This document shows positions 12,206 through 24,874 of a DNA stretch of 64,000 nt, one piece after another. Source of the stretch: Phascolomyces articulosus (taxonomy: Eukaryota; Mucoromycota; Mucoromycetes; Mucorales; Lichtheimiaceae). The position numbers and the translations under genes are program-made. The notes beneath the pieces were generated by a model. The model ran no database searches and had not been told where the DNA came from. It saw only the letters and a list, made by a program, of their open reading frames with translations. The first letter of the stretch is position 1; every line of letters begins with the position of its first letter. The stretch lies in assembly GCA_025677815.1 (NCBI GenBank), contig JAIXMP010000026.1:186001-250000 (forward strand). The letters are read 5' to 3'.

Positions 12206-12807
12206 ATTATTAATAATAATGTTTTGAATATATACTTCTTCTGGATAATTATGATTGATGATGGTGATTGATAATGAATGGTTGATGGTGATGAAAGTTG
12301 ATTAAGGGATATTTTGGCAAATCCGTGGTACAAGTTATTTCATTTAAGGTTACACTTCACGGTCCCGGTCAAAGTTTTTTTTTCACTTTTGGGGATTCAC
12401 TTATCATTTTTGGATGATGATAGATGATGATGATTATATGGACTCATAGCCTTAAGTATAATAAAGACTTATAATAAATCATTTATTATAAGTGAGCTCA
12501 CTATAAAAAGGATAAATAGTAAATAAAAAGTGGGCTGAAAAGAGGGAGTGAAAAAAAAAAGTATTTTTAAGTGTGAACTTATCGTGTAACTAACTCCTTC
12601 CTTTTTTGGAAATCGCACTTTTAAAAAAAACTTTGTTTCCTTTGGTCTCTTTTTTTTTCCCTCCTGTCCTTTTTTTCTTGCTTCTTCTTTCTTCTGCACT
12701 TCTTTTTTACTTTTTGACCCAAAAAATAAAAAGGTTTTCCTTCTTTTTACCAAATAACTACAAAAACAGCATCATTTTATTCTTGATATAAATTTCAAAA
12801 AAAGTGG
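12206..12807. other. intergenic, AT-rich
   Basis: No gene is supported. The first part has TGATGATGA-type low complexity, and the last 200 bp is CT-rich and likely holds the promoter and leader of the Ser-rich gene that starts at 12808. Confidence 0.5.
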
Positions 12808-14613
12808 ATGTATTTTCATTCATCCAGTTATCGCCACGAGCAATATGCTGCCTTACGTTCGGCAGCGACTCGGTCGGTGGATACGAATAAAAAGGATAAC
12901 AACAACACCAATACAAATGACAAAGGGAAACGATCTTCTTTATCATCCAATACATCAGGTGCTGATAGTGGTTATACATCTTCTACTTCATCATCACCTA
13001 ATGCAACACAACCGTCTCCTATTAGTTTACGAGTAGCTGCTGAAGAAACAACAACGCAACAACAGTCATCATCACCCACCACATCATCCCCATCATCCTC
13101 ATCCAGTGTAGATAGTAATAATAATAGTCATTGTAATAATAATAATATCAATAATAATACTAATACGCATCATCATCAGCATCACCATGATACATCGGGA
13201 ACAAGCATACCTAAAAAACCCAAGAAAAAATCAAGTCGTACAAAAAATCAATTACAACAACAACAAAGACAACCTGATCTTGTTTATTCATGTCCAAGAC
13301 CATTAGCGTTTCCATTTCATAATGATGCTCATTTTTTACCTGTTGCTGAAGCGGACCCAAGAGACGTGGCTCGCGTGGCACCACCCAATGCCTCCTCAAG
13401 GAGACAATCTGCCGCATCCAGCAAAGCATCCTCACTTGCTTCAACAAGCCAGTTTGATCAACATAGTGCATATCGGTATCATCGATCCCTTCGTTCCAAA
13501 ACTTCGTCGATCCATTCTAGTACACGACAATCTACAGATGACTTTACTGATACTGAAACGCTTCGTAGTCAACGTACCACTTCTTCTTCCATCATGAGTT
13601 CCATGCATCGAGGGACTGTACGTTCTTTACGATCGTTGTTCCAAATACCTACACCACATCATCCTCCTTCTTCCATGCCACCTGCTGTATCTTCTGCTTC
13701 TACTTTTTCAGCTACTCCAAGATCATCTTCTGTTTCATCCAATGCTCGACCTGAAATACGGCGAGGCACAGTGCAATCCATTCGTGAAATCTTTACGTCT
13801 TCTCCACCTTTGGATGCTACCACATCCAATAATTTAGCGATTGCTGAACGTAACGCTAAAGTCAATAGTAAAACGTCGCGTATATTGGGCCGATTATCAC
13901 CCATGCATCGTCACAACAAAGATAACAATAAAAAGGATCAACCAATACCAGTACAACAACCTGCCAAGGTTACCACTCGGTCACGTGCTTCATCCGTTGC
14001 TTCAAACGCCACGACGTTGTGTAATAAACCATTACCTAAATCTCCCCATCGAAAGGATCTTGATTCCTCTTCTGTGAAAAATATGGATCAATTATTAGCG
14101 AATGCTCCATCTGTTCCTTCCAAACCACCTTCTACCTCTGCTTTTGCTAATTTCAAACGTATGTTTACTCGAGAAAAGAAAAAATCACCTGCATTATCTT
14201 CATCAACACCTTCACCGCCACCATTAAAATCATCCAATACCGCATCCACCCTTGTTTCTCCCGAATTAAATATTACAAGAAAGCCAGTACCTACCACATT
14301 ATCATCACCATCACCACCAGTACAACCACCAAAACCAACTCGTAGATCGTTATTCGCCACTTGGTTACGTCCTGATCCATCTCCTAAAAAGACATCATCC
14401 ACGACAACATCATCCAATAAGAAAAAATCATCTACGACAACTACTACTTCATCATCCACAACAGCTGGATCTTCTACCGCTTCGAACGATCAAAGCAAGA
14501 ACAAGGCTGTGGAAGAGGAAGAACAAGAGCCTCCCACTGTTGTAGGTCGATTATGGAAAAGTTTCAAACGCATGGTCACTGGTAAAAAGTCATCGCGTGT
14601 TGGTGTATTGTAA
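12808..14613 (+). CDS. Ser/Thr/Pro-rich, mostly disordered protein of unknown function
   Basis: Single exon, 601 residues. I recognise no domain. Most of it is low-complexity Ser, Thr, Pro, Asn and His. Two related short motifs stand out: RGTVRSLRSLF (about 266-276) and RRGTVQSIREIF (about 316-328). A second motif pair reads NFKRMFTREKKK (about 448) and SFKRMVTGKK near the C-terminus. These repeated basic-hydrophobic motifs sit in an otherwise disordered chain and may be kinase sites or docking/membrane-binding motifs. The very basic C-terminus with LWKSFKRMV could be an amphipathic helix. Many RSxS/RxxS sites suggest regulation by phosphorylation. The function is unknown, and a signalling or polarity scaffold is only a guess. 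Confidence 0.75.
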   Translation: MYFHSSSYRHEQYAALRSAATRSVDTNKKDNNNTNTNDKGKRSSLSSNTSGADSGYTSSTSSSPNATQPSPISLRVAAEETTTQQQSSSPTTSSPSSSSSVDSNNNSHCNNNNINNNTNTHHHQHHHDTSGTSIPKKPKKKSSRTKNQLQQQQRQPDLVYSCPRPLAFPFHNDAHFLPVAEADPRDVARVAPPNASSRRQSAASSKASSLASTSQFDQHSAYRYHRSLRSKTSSIHSSTRQSTDDFTDTETLRSQRTTSSSIMSSMHRGTVRSLRSLFQIPTPHHPPSSMPPAVSSASTFSATPRSSSVSSNARPEIRRGTVQSIREIFTSSPPLDATTSNNLAIAERNAKVNSKTSRILGRLSPMHRHNKDNNKKDQPIPVQQPAKVTTRSRASSVASNATTLCNKPLPKSPHRKDLDSSSVKNMDQLLANAPSVPSKPPSTSAFANFKRMFTREKKKSPALSSSTPSPPPLKSSNTASTLVSPELNITRKPVPTTLSSPSPPVQPPKPTRRSLFATWLRPDPSPKKTSSTTTSSNKKKSSTTTTTSSSTTAGSSTASNDQSKNKAVEEEEQEPPTVVGRLWKSFKRMVTGKKSSRVGVL

Positions 14614-16124
14614 TATTGTATTAATATATCCTCCCCTACCTTATGCTCCTTTATTGTAAAAAAAAAGTTACCATGCCACATTAGCAAGGTTAATTTTTTT
14701 GTTGTATATCAAAAAAAAAATATTATAGTTTTAAGCCCTTTTTTGTATCATCTTATTCTCCTTTCCTTTTATGCTCACACACCCTATACACCCTTATAAA
14801 TGCAAGTCTCCTTTTTTTCTTTTCTATGTTAGTATGAAAACAATACGTTATTTTTTTTTTTGTTTACAAGAAAAAAAAAAGCAAACCAACCTCACCCCAC
14901 ATTTTTTATAAGCAAAAAATGAATTTTATTAGTTTTATATATAATATACCTTTTTCTTTCTTTCTTTTGTCAGTATATTTTATCCATACATTTAGTATAT
15001 ATATATTTTATTAATTTCTATTATATAAATATCCCCTAACTCTTTTTTTACTATATTATAATGGAGTGACTTTTGTTGATAGTATGATGATGCATTTGAT
15101 TTAATTATATATCCTAATTGGTGAAAAAAACATATGATTGCTAGACAACACCCAAAAAAAAATAGCATGATTGTATTGTCATCTATGAATTTGTTGAGAG
15201 TAGTATTGTATCATTGAAGCTAATACAAATAGGCTAGATAACTTTCAGAAGAGCGAGGCTACTACACGTTGACCCGTCTTATGGGAAAACATAATTTCAA
15301 TATTTGGTCCTTAGAATAAAATCCCCAAATAAGGAACATTTTTTACCACGATAGCAGAGCATATCTTGATTAATAATAATAATAGGTCTATTGATTGATT
15401 ATGAATTGGGCGTTTCTTTCGTTTCAGGTATACAATCATTATGCATCTTTTTAAATATTACGTGATAGATGTCAAGATGTAAAATTAGTAAGCTGGCTCC
15501 TGCTCTCCTCTTTTTCTCTTTTCTTTTCTGAGATAATATTTTGCGTCATATTTTATCCAAGGCTGTAGAGCCAAAGAAAGTGCTGTCATTGGCTATAAAA
15601 TGCACATATACTGAATCAGATTATATACTACTGATTTCCACGCTACTTTTTATTTGATCGATACACGTATTTTCATTGAATAAATACATACCTTGATATC
15701 ATCAATAATACATGTTCCTACTTTATATAGCATTTAATATAACTGTTTTTATAGAATAAATAAATCAAATAGTTTAGATCACCAAACAACCGTTCAAAAG
15801 GAAAGAATAGTCCGATTGTATAAGTACGTAGAAGAGAGTAGCATAAGAAGTAACGATGGCGAATTTTGTTTAACTCCTGAATTTACCTATAAATGGTATT
15901 ATTTTTTATGTGCGTAATATGTACCGATTTCTTGTTTCATTTGCTTACAAATGATTATAAATGCACAAATTCGGTGTTATTTTTGACCGATCATGTTTTT
16001 TTTGCATTAAAAAAAATATAAAAAAAGCCCTGTATAATCAATCTTCTTTATAAAGCAAACAAAAAGCACAAACTTCTTCAACTCTATCTTCTCTTTCTAC
16101 AACACTCCCACATATAAGTGAATC
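14614..16124. other. intergenic, strongly AT-rich
   Basis: About 1.5 kb with no supported gene. It has many A and T tracts. A TATA-like AATATAAAAAAAG at about 16013-16026 and a CT-rich stretch at 16070-16115 look like the core promoter and leader of the dehydrogenase at 16125. Confidence 0.55.
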
Positions 16125-17175
16125 ATGAATACTGACACCCCTCAAGTCGCCTATGTTGGTTTAGGAGCCATTGGTTTCGAAATCTCTCAAAAAATTCATC
16201 AACATTTGATATCGACGGGTGGCAAACCTTTACTTGTTCATAACCGAACATTGGCACGAGCCGAAGCACTCAAGGAACGTGTTCCAGATATCCAAATTGC
16301 CGATACCTTGGCCAAAGTAGCAGAGCAAGCCGATATCATTATCACCTGTTTATTGAACGACGCGGCCGTCATACAAGTTGTCGACACATTATTATCTCAT
16401 GGTTTAAAACCTGGCACCATTCTCGTTGAACAATCCACCATTGCACCCGAAGTGTCTCAACAATTAGGCGACAAGATCATGCAGCATGGTGACAATTTAC
16501 AATTCGTGGCATGTCCCATTATGGGTCCTCCTGCGAAAGCACGCGCTGCTGCTTTGATTATTTTGGCTGGTGGTAAACCAGACGTGTTGGAAAATAATGT
16601 ATTACCTCTTTTAGTTCCTGCCACAGGGCCAAAGGTCATTCGTGTCGGTGATGAACCTAAATTGGCGTTGCGAATGAAATTGACAGGCAATTTCTTTATC
16701 ACTTCGTTTGTGGAATTGTTGGCTGAAGGAACGACGTTGGCAGAAGCCAGTGGTATCGGTCAAGAACATGTCAAGGAATTGATGGATGGGTTGTTCCCTG
16801 GTTCGGTATTACCTGCTTATGCGGATCGGATGGTGAGAAATACTTTTGTGGATGAAATTCATTTTCCACTGACGTCGGCAAGAAAGGATGCTACCCATAT
16901 CATGAATATGGCCAAGGAAAGTAATGCTAGTATTCCCATGACACAAGTGTTTTTGGATCATTTGAATTCGGTCGTGGAAGAACATGGGGATTATGATATA
17001 TCGGGTATTGTTGTTCGTAAGTATCAAATTTCCAAGTGTGGTTGGGCAAATGATGGAAGAAGATCAGGTGGAAATAGAGGGAAGAGAATAAAGTGGCTAA
17101 TTTTTCTTTCTGTGATATAATATAGAATTACGAAAAGAAGCTGGATTGAAGCCAGATCAAGGTGGTCGACCATAA
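16125..17175 (+). CDS. NAD(P)-dependent beta-hydroxyacid dehydrogenase (6PGDH/HIBADH-like)
   Basis: Exons 16125-17016 and 17126-17175 give 313 residues. An unspliced reading would instead run into an unrelated tail and stop at 17120. The N-terminal Rossmann fold starts with the dinucleotide motif GLGAIGFEI (about 11-19), the hallmark of the family, followed by an Arg in HNRTLARAE that would favour NADP. ACPIMGPP (about 129-136) sits where the family has its substrate loop, and MKLTGNFF (about 184-191) carries the catalytic Lys and a downstream Asn. The C-terminal helical domain ends in the second exon. Related enzymes oxidise 3-hydroxyisobutyrate or reduce glyoxylate/succinic semialdehyde. 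The substrate cannot be told from sequence alone. Confidence 0.85.
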
Positions 17176-17605
17176 ACAAAAAATTAATTAGTATACTCCG
17201 TTATGAAGGTCAGAATGATCTTTATACCTCTCTTTTTCTTTTAATAGAAAACCATTTTAAATAAGTGTAACAGATATATATACATTCTTTTCATTATAAT
17301 AAAAAAACATATATTCTTTTGATCCCAAAAATAAAAACCATCTATCCCTTTTATACATGCTGAGTGCACGTTATATAATATGATGAGGTTGCATAACATT
17401 TTTATCCCAAAGATCGGATGATCCTAATAAGTAAAAAAAGTTCTGTTTCCAACAATAAAACTTCCCGCATAAAAAAATTTCACCTGATGCGCTGCGCATA
17501 TAAATTACTATTTCTTTGTTTCCTTAACTTGAGAGATCTATTCTTCTTCCATCCATTTATTATACGATCGCAACACACGTCCCCCTCCCCTCCCCCCTTT
17601 TCCTA
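17176..17605. other. intergenic: promoter region of REV3
   Basis: AT-rich at the left, with a CT-rich leader at the right (CCCCTCCCCTCCCCCC at about 17581-17597). It contains the palindrome and TATA box listed separately. Confidence 0.6.
17487..17504 (+). promoter_or_regulatory. odd palindrome ATGCGCTGCGCAT abutting a TATA box
   Basis: Six-base arms around a central T (17487-17499) run straight into TATAAA (17499-17504), about 100 bp upstream of the REV3 start. The placement suits a core promoter with an adjacent protein-binding palindrome. The binding factor is unknown. Confidence 0.5.
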
Positions 17606-20600
17606 ATGGAACGGTATATTTCCATTCGCATGGTCAATATTGATCATTATTTGGATGAACCAGGTCCTATGGATCGCGCATTTTGTCCTTTTAGTAATAC
17701 CCCATTGAACAAAGTACCCGTCATTCGCGTATTTGGATCCACTCCTTCTGGACAAAAAGTGTGTCTTCATATTCACCAGGTGAGGCTATTCAACAAAAAA
17801 ACGTTTATTTTTTTTTTCCTTTGATACTTGACAACATGCCAACGATGCCGGGTTAGTCAAAATGTCAGTTGGATACTAACAAAAAACTATATTTGTTGTC
17901 AACAACAACCAAAACGAGTTTAGGCTTATCCCTATTTTTACGTTCCTTATGCACTCCCTCGGCACAATGTGGATCCAGAACAAATTCAACGTGACATTTT
18001 TCAATTTGGCAATGCATTGAATCATGCCCTCAGTTTAGCTCAAGGAAGAAATCAAGGTGTCAATGGCGATCAATATATTGCAGCTATTACCTTGGTCAAA
18101 GGAGTCCCTTTTTATGGATATCATGCCAAACCCGAATCGTATTTGAAAATCCATTTATTGAATCCTGCAGATAAACAACGTATGGCAGATCTTTTGAATA
18201 AAGGCGCAGTATATGACCAACGTTATCAACCACATGAAGCGCATATTCCTTATGAATTGCAATTTATGATGGATTATAATATTTATGGTATGAATTGGCT
18301 ACATTTACATCCTGTAATGAATAATACAACACATCAGCAACAGCGATCTGCCGACGATCATGAGGAAGATAATGTCCAATTAAGCTTGAGGTTTCGGGAA
18401 CCCTTATTTGATGATCCAAAAACAGTGCTATTGAGTCAAACAACATCCAGTAGTCATGGTCAAGACGCATCGATTTATTTGAACAAAAATGAATATTTTA
18501 CGTCCATGACTGTACCAGCCGAATTAAAATGGAATCGTGTTGGACGATCTAGTTATTGTGAACTTGAAATTGACACGACAGTCATGACCATTGGGAATCG
18601 ATTGGAATTGCAACAACGTGATATTCATTGGAATCCCAAATTGGAAGCTACATATAGGGAGAAAGAGAAAAAAGAAGGTGGATTACAAGAAAAGCTGATC
18701 AAATCATTAGCTGGGATTTGGAAAGACGAAGAGATTCGTCGTACAACACGAAATGAATCAATGCCAACAACTCAACAGGATGGTGGGACACGGGATTATG
18801 ATGAGCAAAAGCGGCAGGAATGGAGCTCAGAAGAAGCATGGCGACGTTTGATTGATAAATACATGGATACTGACAAGAAACCACGATCGGATGAGGGTGA
18901 GAATAGCCATCCTAGTAGTTTGGATACGGAAGAGGAAGAAGAATTAATCTATTCCTCCAATATCCCCACTACCTTTGAAGCAGTAGAATCATTGTATCCA
19001 ATAGAGTATTATACATTACATCAGCGTCCTGGGCTATCACAATCGTTGATCATTCCACCACGCATGTTATCTAATTTATCCGAATGGTTACAACAAAGTT
19101 CTGATACTCATCACTATCAAGGATCACAGCCCATTTCCGAATTAGGTACACAAGAACGACAACAGCTCCTTAACATGGCCAATGATTCCCCTTACAGTGT
19201 TCAAGCCGCAACACCCTCTCGATATCAACGTTGGCAAAATGAAGGAAAAGCGGAGGAACATGTGAATGAGGATCGAATTAATACACTCTTGAGACAACAA
19301 AGTTCATTTTTTGATGATGATATACCAGATGATGACATTTTGGCGTTGGCCCGACAATTAAGTGATCAAGGTCAGTCTCAACAAGAGAGAGGTGGACAAG
19401 AAGAACATGAGCAACAACAACAAGAGGATTTCCATGATGATGATTTTATGTGGCCCTCGGATAGTCCTTTTCGAAAAACACCTGAAAGAAAACGATTACC
19501 AACCATTCAAATTAGTTATGAAGAACTGGAAGGAGAGGAGGAGGAAGAGCAGGAGCAACGGCCTGATCTTTTCAAGTATGTAAACTTTACATACTGTGAA
19601 GGAATAAATATGCACTTTTTTGTACTGATTATTTAGATTTTAAGCTAATCAATTTGTTCCATATTTTTTTAGACCTAGAAAATTGGATTTTCATGCAGAA
19701 GTGGCGCGTATGGATGAACGGATAGCAACACAGCAAACAACAACATCATCAGAAAGAACGGAGGAAAGGAAAACTACTATATCCCATTCAGCGATTATGG
19801 ATCTTGATGATAATGATGAGCGTGAATTGCAAGTGAGCGAAATACCTCCCACACCACCACGGTATATTTAGAATGAGAGAGGAAGGGATAGGAAAAAGAG
19901 TGTCACTCAAGCACTTTTTTTTTTAGATATATACTGAAGTTATGTAACTATTTTAATGCTTATATAGAGCCTATAAACGAAATCGATACTTGCCACAGTT
20001 TGATGGTGCATGTGATAGTAGTGACAATGAAGATTACAAGGATATAGATACCCAAGATCATAATACACAACGAGAACAACAATCAAAACCTCCTCCGAAA
20101 ATAACACGAAGAAGACCACCGTTACCTTACAATGAAGAACCTTATATACCCGTGAAATACTATCCAAAGTTAACAGAACTGATTATGAATAAAGAGCGAG
20201 AGAAAAAAGAACGTGTGCGACAACAACAACAACAACAACAACAACAGGAACAGGAACAACAAGGCTCGTTTTCCGGTCAAAAGCGAAAACCTTTACTAGG
20301 GCAACAACAAACTATACAGCAACCTGTTTCTAAACAACCACGTATTGAATACGATGAAGAGATAGAGCTTCCTCTGCTGCCTATCCCACCTTCTAAGACC
20401 TATGATTATTCTCATTCACCTCCAGTTGTACCCAACTCAGATTATGTGACCTATCAAGAGCCCTATTATAGCAATCCCGCTGATGTGCCCGGTCGACCCA
20501 AAGTATTTTCTGGCAAAGAGTTTCGATTAACCTCAAAATCCGTTCAACATTTGAAACCTGTACCACCCACCTATTTTTCCAAATCAGAAAATGCTTGGAA

Positions 20601-23600
20601 ACATTCTACCATGACAGAATGGGAATTGGCCATCCAACCACCGAGCCCAAGTGAGATACGACAATGGTTATATGAAAAAGAACAACAACAACAAAAGCAG
20701 GAACGGCAGTCTAATAAAACGGTAGAAATGGATATAGATAAGGCAACTACAACATCCCAGGTTGGTTTATTTCTAGGATTATTTTATAGTAAAGGATTAC
20801 TTTTTATGGAGAACAAAAGATCATATTAACAAAAACGGGGGAAATTTATAGTTGGATGGTCCTTCGACATTTGATTTTCAACTGAGTCTGAGTAAACCTA
20901 AATCAAATGTAACTCGAGCAAGAGATTATTTAGATATCCTTAGTGTTGAGATTCATGGTACAGTAAACATATAGCACAAGTGATTATTGTGATTTTCACT
21001 TACATATTTTTTTTACCAAAAATAGTCAATACCCGAGATGATAAACTTCCTGATCCAGAGCATGATTCTGTGCAAGCCATTTTCTGGTGTCTAAAAACTG
21101 AAGATGCAAATATTATATCCAATGGATATCAAGATGGATATCACGTTGAAATTATTACTGTAGGAGATCATATAGATACGAAAAAAATTGGTCTCCCAGG
21201 TAATCTATTTTGTGTTTCCCATTTCAGATGAAAAAAGAAAGAATCTATTTATATGTGTAAGGGCACAGAAATGCTGGTCCATTCACTCATTATATACACA
21301 CATAACGATTAGCTTATGAAACAACCTATGTTGAAGATGAAGAATCACTTTTCAAAGTCCTCGTTGAAGTTGTGCGACTCTATGATCCTGATATGCTTGT
21401 GGGATATGAACTTCATAATGCTTCTTGGGGTTATTTGATCGAGCGTGCTACCGTCCATGGTTAGATATATACAATTTTCGTAAGGCTTATTTTCTTTCAA
21501 TGAATACTTTGAGCTAACTCTCTCTCCTTTCTCTCTCTCTTTATTTAGATATTAATTTGGTGGATGAATTAGCAAGGACCGGATCCGTATCGGACAGACT
21601 TCAATATGATCAATGGGGATACAGAAAAGCGTCTGTATTTCGAATTACAGGTCGACACATGATCAATGTCTGGCGTACAATGAAAAGTGAATACAACTTG
21701 ACAAGTTATACCTTTGAAAATATTGCCTATCATATTCTTCATTGCAGGTATATATGAATTTTTTTCGGGGGAGGGGAAGGATACTGAAATTATTTGTATG
21801 GGCTATTATTAACAAACATATATTGATGTATATAGAATGTCTCATTTCTCTCATCGTACATTGACGTCATGGCATACACAAGAGGAACAAGTCGTTTTAA
21901 AATATCGATTATACAAGTATTATTTGGATCGAATACAAATGAATCTTGATTTATTGGATGTATCTGATACTATTCATCGTGCCTCTGAATCTGCCCGTGT
22001 GTTTGGTATTGATTTTTATTCTGTATTGACACGGGGATCTCAATTCAAAGTTGAATCCATGATGTTTCGTATTGCGAAACCTGAAAATTTTGTTCTTATA
22101 TCACCAAGTCGAGAGCAGGTAATATATATATAATCTCATGTGGGGTTTTCGTTTTATCTGAGTATTCTTAAATATCGTCCATGTATGCTTTTTTATAGGT
22201 GGGTGGTCAAAGAGCTGCTGAATGTTTACCATTAGTCATGGAACCAGAAACGCAGTTTTATAACAGTCCATTACTTGTTTTGGATTTCCAATCATTATAT
22301 CCATCCATTATGATTGCCTATAATTACTGGTAGGTTAATCTTTTCATCTCTATTACCAGTCTTTGAAATATTGATGTATAAGAACCTATCTCCCTATAGT
22401 TTTTCTACATGTCTCGGTAAAGTGAGAAGCCTAGGTGACCCGCCAAAATTTGGTGTGAGTGAACTGGATATCACACCTGCTATATTGCGTAAATTTAAGG
22501 ACAGCATCAATGGTAAATGACGAATATAGTTTTTATATAAATATATTACAATGAAGGGAAAAGAAAAGAAAAATATCGGTGGATATGTATATTAAAGTAA
22601 TAACTAGTATCACCGAATGGTGTGATGTTTGTAAAGTCATCTGTTCGTAAAAGTCTACTTGCAAAAATGTTGGCCGAGATTTTGGATACGCGTGTGATGA
22701 TCAAAAGGTCCATGAAGGATTACAAAGGAGATACTGGGTTATTACGACTTTTGGATGCAAGACAATTGACGCTCAAATATATTGCCAATGTAACTTATGG
22801 ATATACTTCCGCTTCTTTTTCAGGTCGAATGCCAGCTGTTGAAATTGCTGATAGTATTGTTCAAACAGGCCGTGAAACATTGGAACGAGTAAGTTAACAA
22901 AGGAGAAGAGTACTATGACTCTACCTTGACTTATTTTATATACTAAAACCAAAATGATATACTTGAATTTTTTTAGACCATTGCTGTGATCAATGAAACA
23001 GAAAAATGGGACGCAAGAGTGGTGTATGGTGATACAGATAGTGTTTTTGTATCTTTACCTGGAAGAACACGAGAACAGGCTTTTGAGATTGGAAAAGATA
23101 TTGCACGCACCATCACAGCTATGAATCCAGCACCCATAAGACTTAAATTTGAAAAAGTATATCATCCATGTGTTTTGGTAGCCAAGAAACGCTATGTTGG
23201 ATTCAAATATGAAAGTCCTGAAGAAACAAAACCTGTCTTTGAAGCCAAAGGAATTGAAACTGTTCGACGGGATGGTACTACGGCAACACAGAAAATTCTT
23301 GAAGCATCCTTAAAGTAAGTGATCTTAAAGAAAGCAACGTATTAAAGTAGCTAACCTATTACTCTCTTTCAAAAAAAAAGGATACTATTTAGAACCCAAG
23401 ACATGTCTCAGCTCAAAGAATATCTCTATCAACAATGGACCAAGGTGCTATCCAATCGAGTATCCATTCAAGATTTCATCATTGCTCGTGAAGTTAAACT
23501 AGGTTCTTACACAGAGCAAGGATTACCCAATGGCGCCAAAGTAGCTCTGGATAAAATAGCCCAAGACAAAAGAGATGCACCACAACATGGAGAACGGGTC

Positions 23601-24299
23601 CCCTATGTGGTTGTGTATCGTGGTGGACCTGGTGCCAATCTACGAGATAAAGTAGTACGACCTGAAGAAATCCTTATACATGATCCCACATTACAATTAG
23701 ATGCCGAATACTACATCACCAAGATGATTATACCACCTTTGGCACGGATCTTCAACCTCGTTGGGGTGGACATCAAGGGTTGGTATGACGAGATGCCACG
23801 GTCACGCAAAACAGCCGCCATTGCTTCCGCTCGATATCAAGTATTGCAACAAGAAAACAAGTTATTCAAACGCATAGACCAATATTATTCCAGTAGTCAT
23901 TGTATTGTATGTCGACGATTGACAGACCAAAACATCTGTTCTCATTGTGCAAGTGATCCTGCAAGTACTATTTATACACTTCGGTCCCGACAAGCCGTGA
24001 CAGAAACCAATTTGATTAATACATTGCTTATTTGTCAATCCTGTTCTGGTATTTCTCCTATCCTGACCGCTAATATTGCTTCTGCTGCCCATATGCATCC
24101 TCCTCCCCAACAACGCTATGACCTTTCTGAACTACCACCACAGCAACAGTCAGTGAAACAAGAGAATGATATGGTATCCATTGATACAACAGGCTATGCT
24201 GATCATCCATGCGATTCCCTCGATTGTCCTGTCTTTTATGAACGCGTAAAAGCGAAAAATGACGTACGCGCAACGTCGACATATGATGAATTACTTTGA
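17606..24299 (+). CDS. REV3: DNA polymerase zeta catalytic subunit
   Basis: Fourteen exons: 17606-17779, 17924-19575, 19673-19861, 19968-20760, 20852-20957, 21026-21199, 21313-21459, 21549-21747, 21836-22118, 22199-22329, 22400-22512, 22608-22888, 22977-23314 and 23381-24299. They sum to 5499 nt, or 1832 residues. This is the family B polymerase that extends past DNA lesions with Rev7. The N-terminal domain starts ISIRMVNIDHYLDEPGP. A long disordered Gln-rich region follows, then the exonuclease-like domain, where LDILSVEIHVNTR is recognisable. Polymerase motifs are intact: DFQSLYPSIM (about 1270), KYIANVTYGYTSASFSG (about 1377) and YGDTDS (about 1431). C-terminal CysA (CIVC...CSHC, about 1700) binds zinc in homologues. 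CysB (CQSC...CDSLDC) binds the [4Fe-4S] cluster that recruits accessory subunits. The CysB loop is unusually long. The last intron acceptor is preceded by a pure A run. Confidence 0.95.
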
Positions 24300-24472
24300 A
24301 AAAAATAATAATAGTAGACGTGTCATATATATATATATATATATATATTTGTGTGTGTATATATATAAATCTTTATATGGAAAAAATGGTGTAGTGATTT
24401 TTTTGGTACAAACTTGTAAAAAGAGAATAAACAAAGCTATATTTATATAGAATAGGTTCCATATGTATCTTT

Positions 24473-24874
24473 TTATTGTTGAGCCTTGGCTTGAGCAACG
24501 AATTTCTAATTAAAAAAATAAAAATGAATAAATTCAATTACTATTATAATTCAAAGAATCTTCCAACACCCTTTCTTTTCATTTCTTACTTGTTCAGAAG
24601 CAACACCCTTTTCCCACTTGGCGAACTTCAAACCGTTTTGGTTGCGGGCTTGAGCAGGGGCCTTGAGCTCATCCTTCAAAGTGTTACGGAGAGCGCGAGC
24701 ACAGATGTTGGCGTATTGAAGGTAACTAATAAAAAATTATTGTAATAAATACCAGTGAGTTTTTTTTTGTCTCTTTTATATTCGTTCGTTTTCCTTTTTT
24801 TCCGAATCGTTTTAATGTTGGCTTTTATGAATAATGGGTACGTACGAGATTCCGGCAGACTTCCAAGCGGACAT
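24473..24874 (-). CDS. ATP15: mitochondrial ATP synthase epsilon subunit
   Basis: Three minus-strand exons, 24846-24874, 24590-24725 and 24473-24505, encode 65 residues, the normal size of the family. The product starts MSAWKSAGISYLQYANICA, the conserved N-terminus of mitochondrial F1 epsilon, and continues with RALRNTLKDEL and LKFAKWEKGV. It is part of the F1 central stalk with gamma and delta and acts in the matrix. Like other family members it has no cleaved presequence. The gene converges on REV3, with 173 bp between the stop codons. A splice-free reading would miss it because no exon exceeds 136 bp. Confidence 0.93.

Noticed and set aside
14088..14459. 123-codon minus-strand frame rich in Asp, Gly and Val
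   Set aside because: Antisense shadow of the Ser/Thr/Pro codons of the disordered protein at 12808.
17017..17120. unspliced C-terminus of the beta-hydroxyacid dehydrogenase
   Set aside because: A GTAAGT donor at 17017 and a TATAG acceptor before 17126 give a short in-frame exon with a conserved-looking tail, so the read-through tail is intron.
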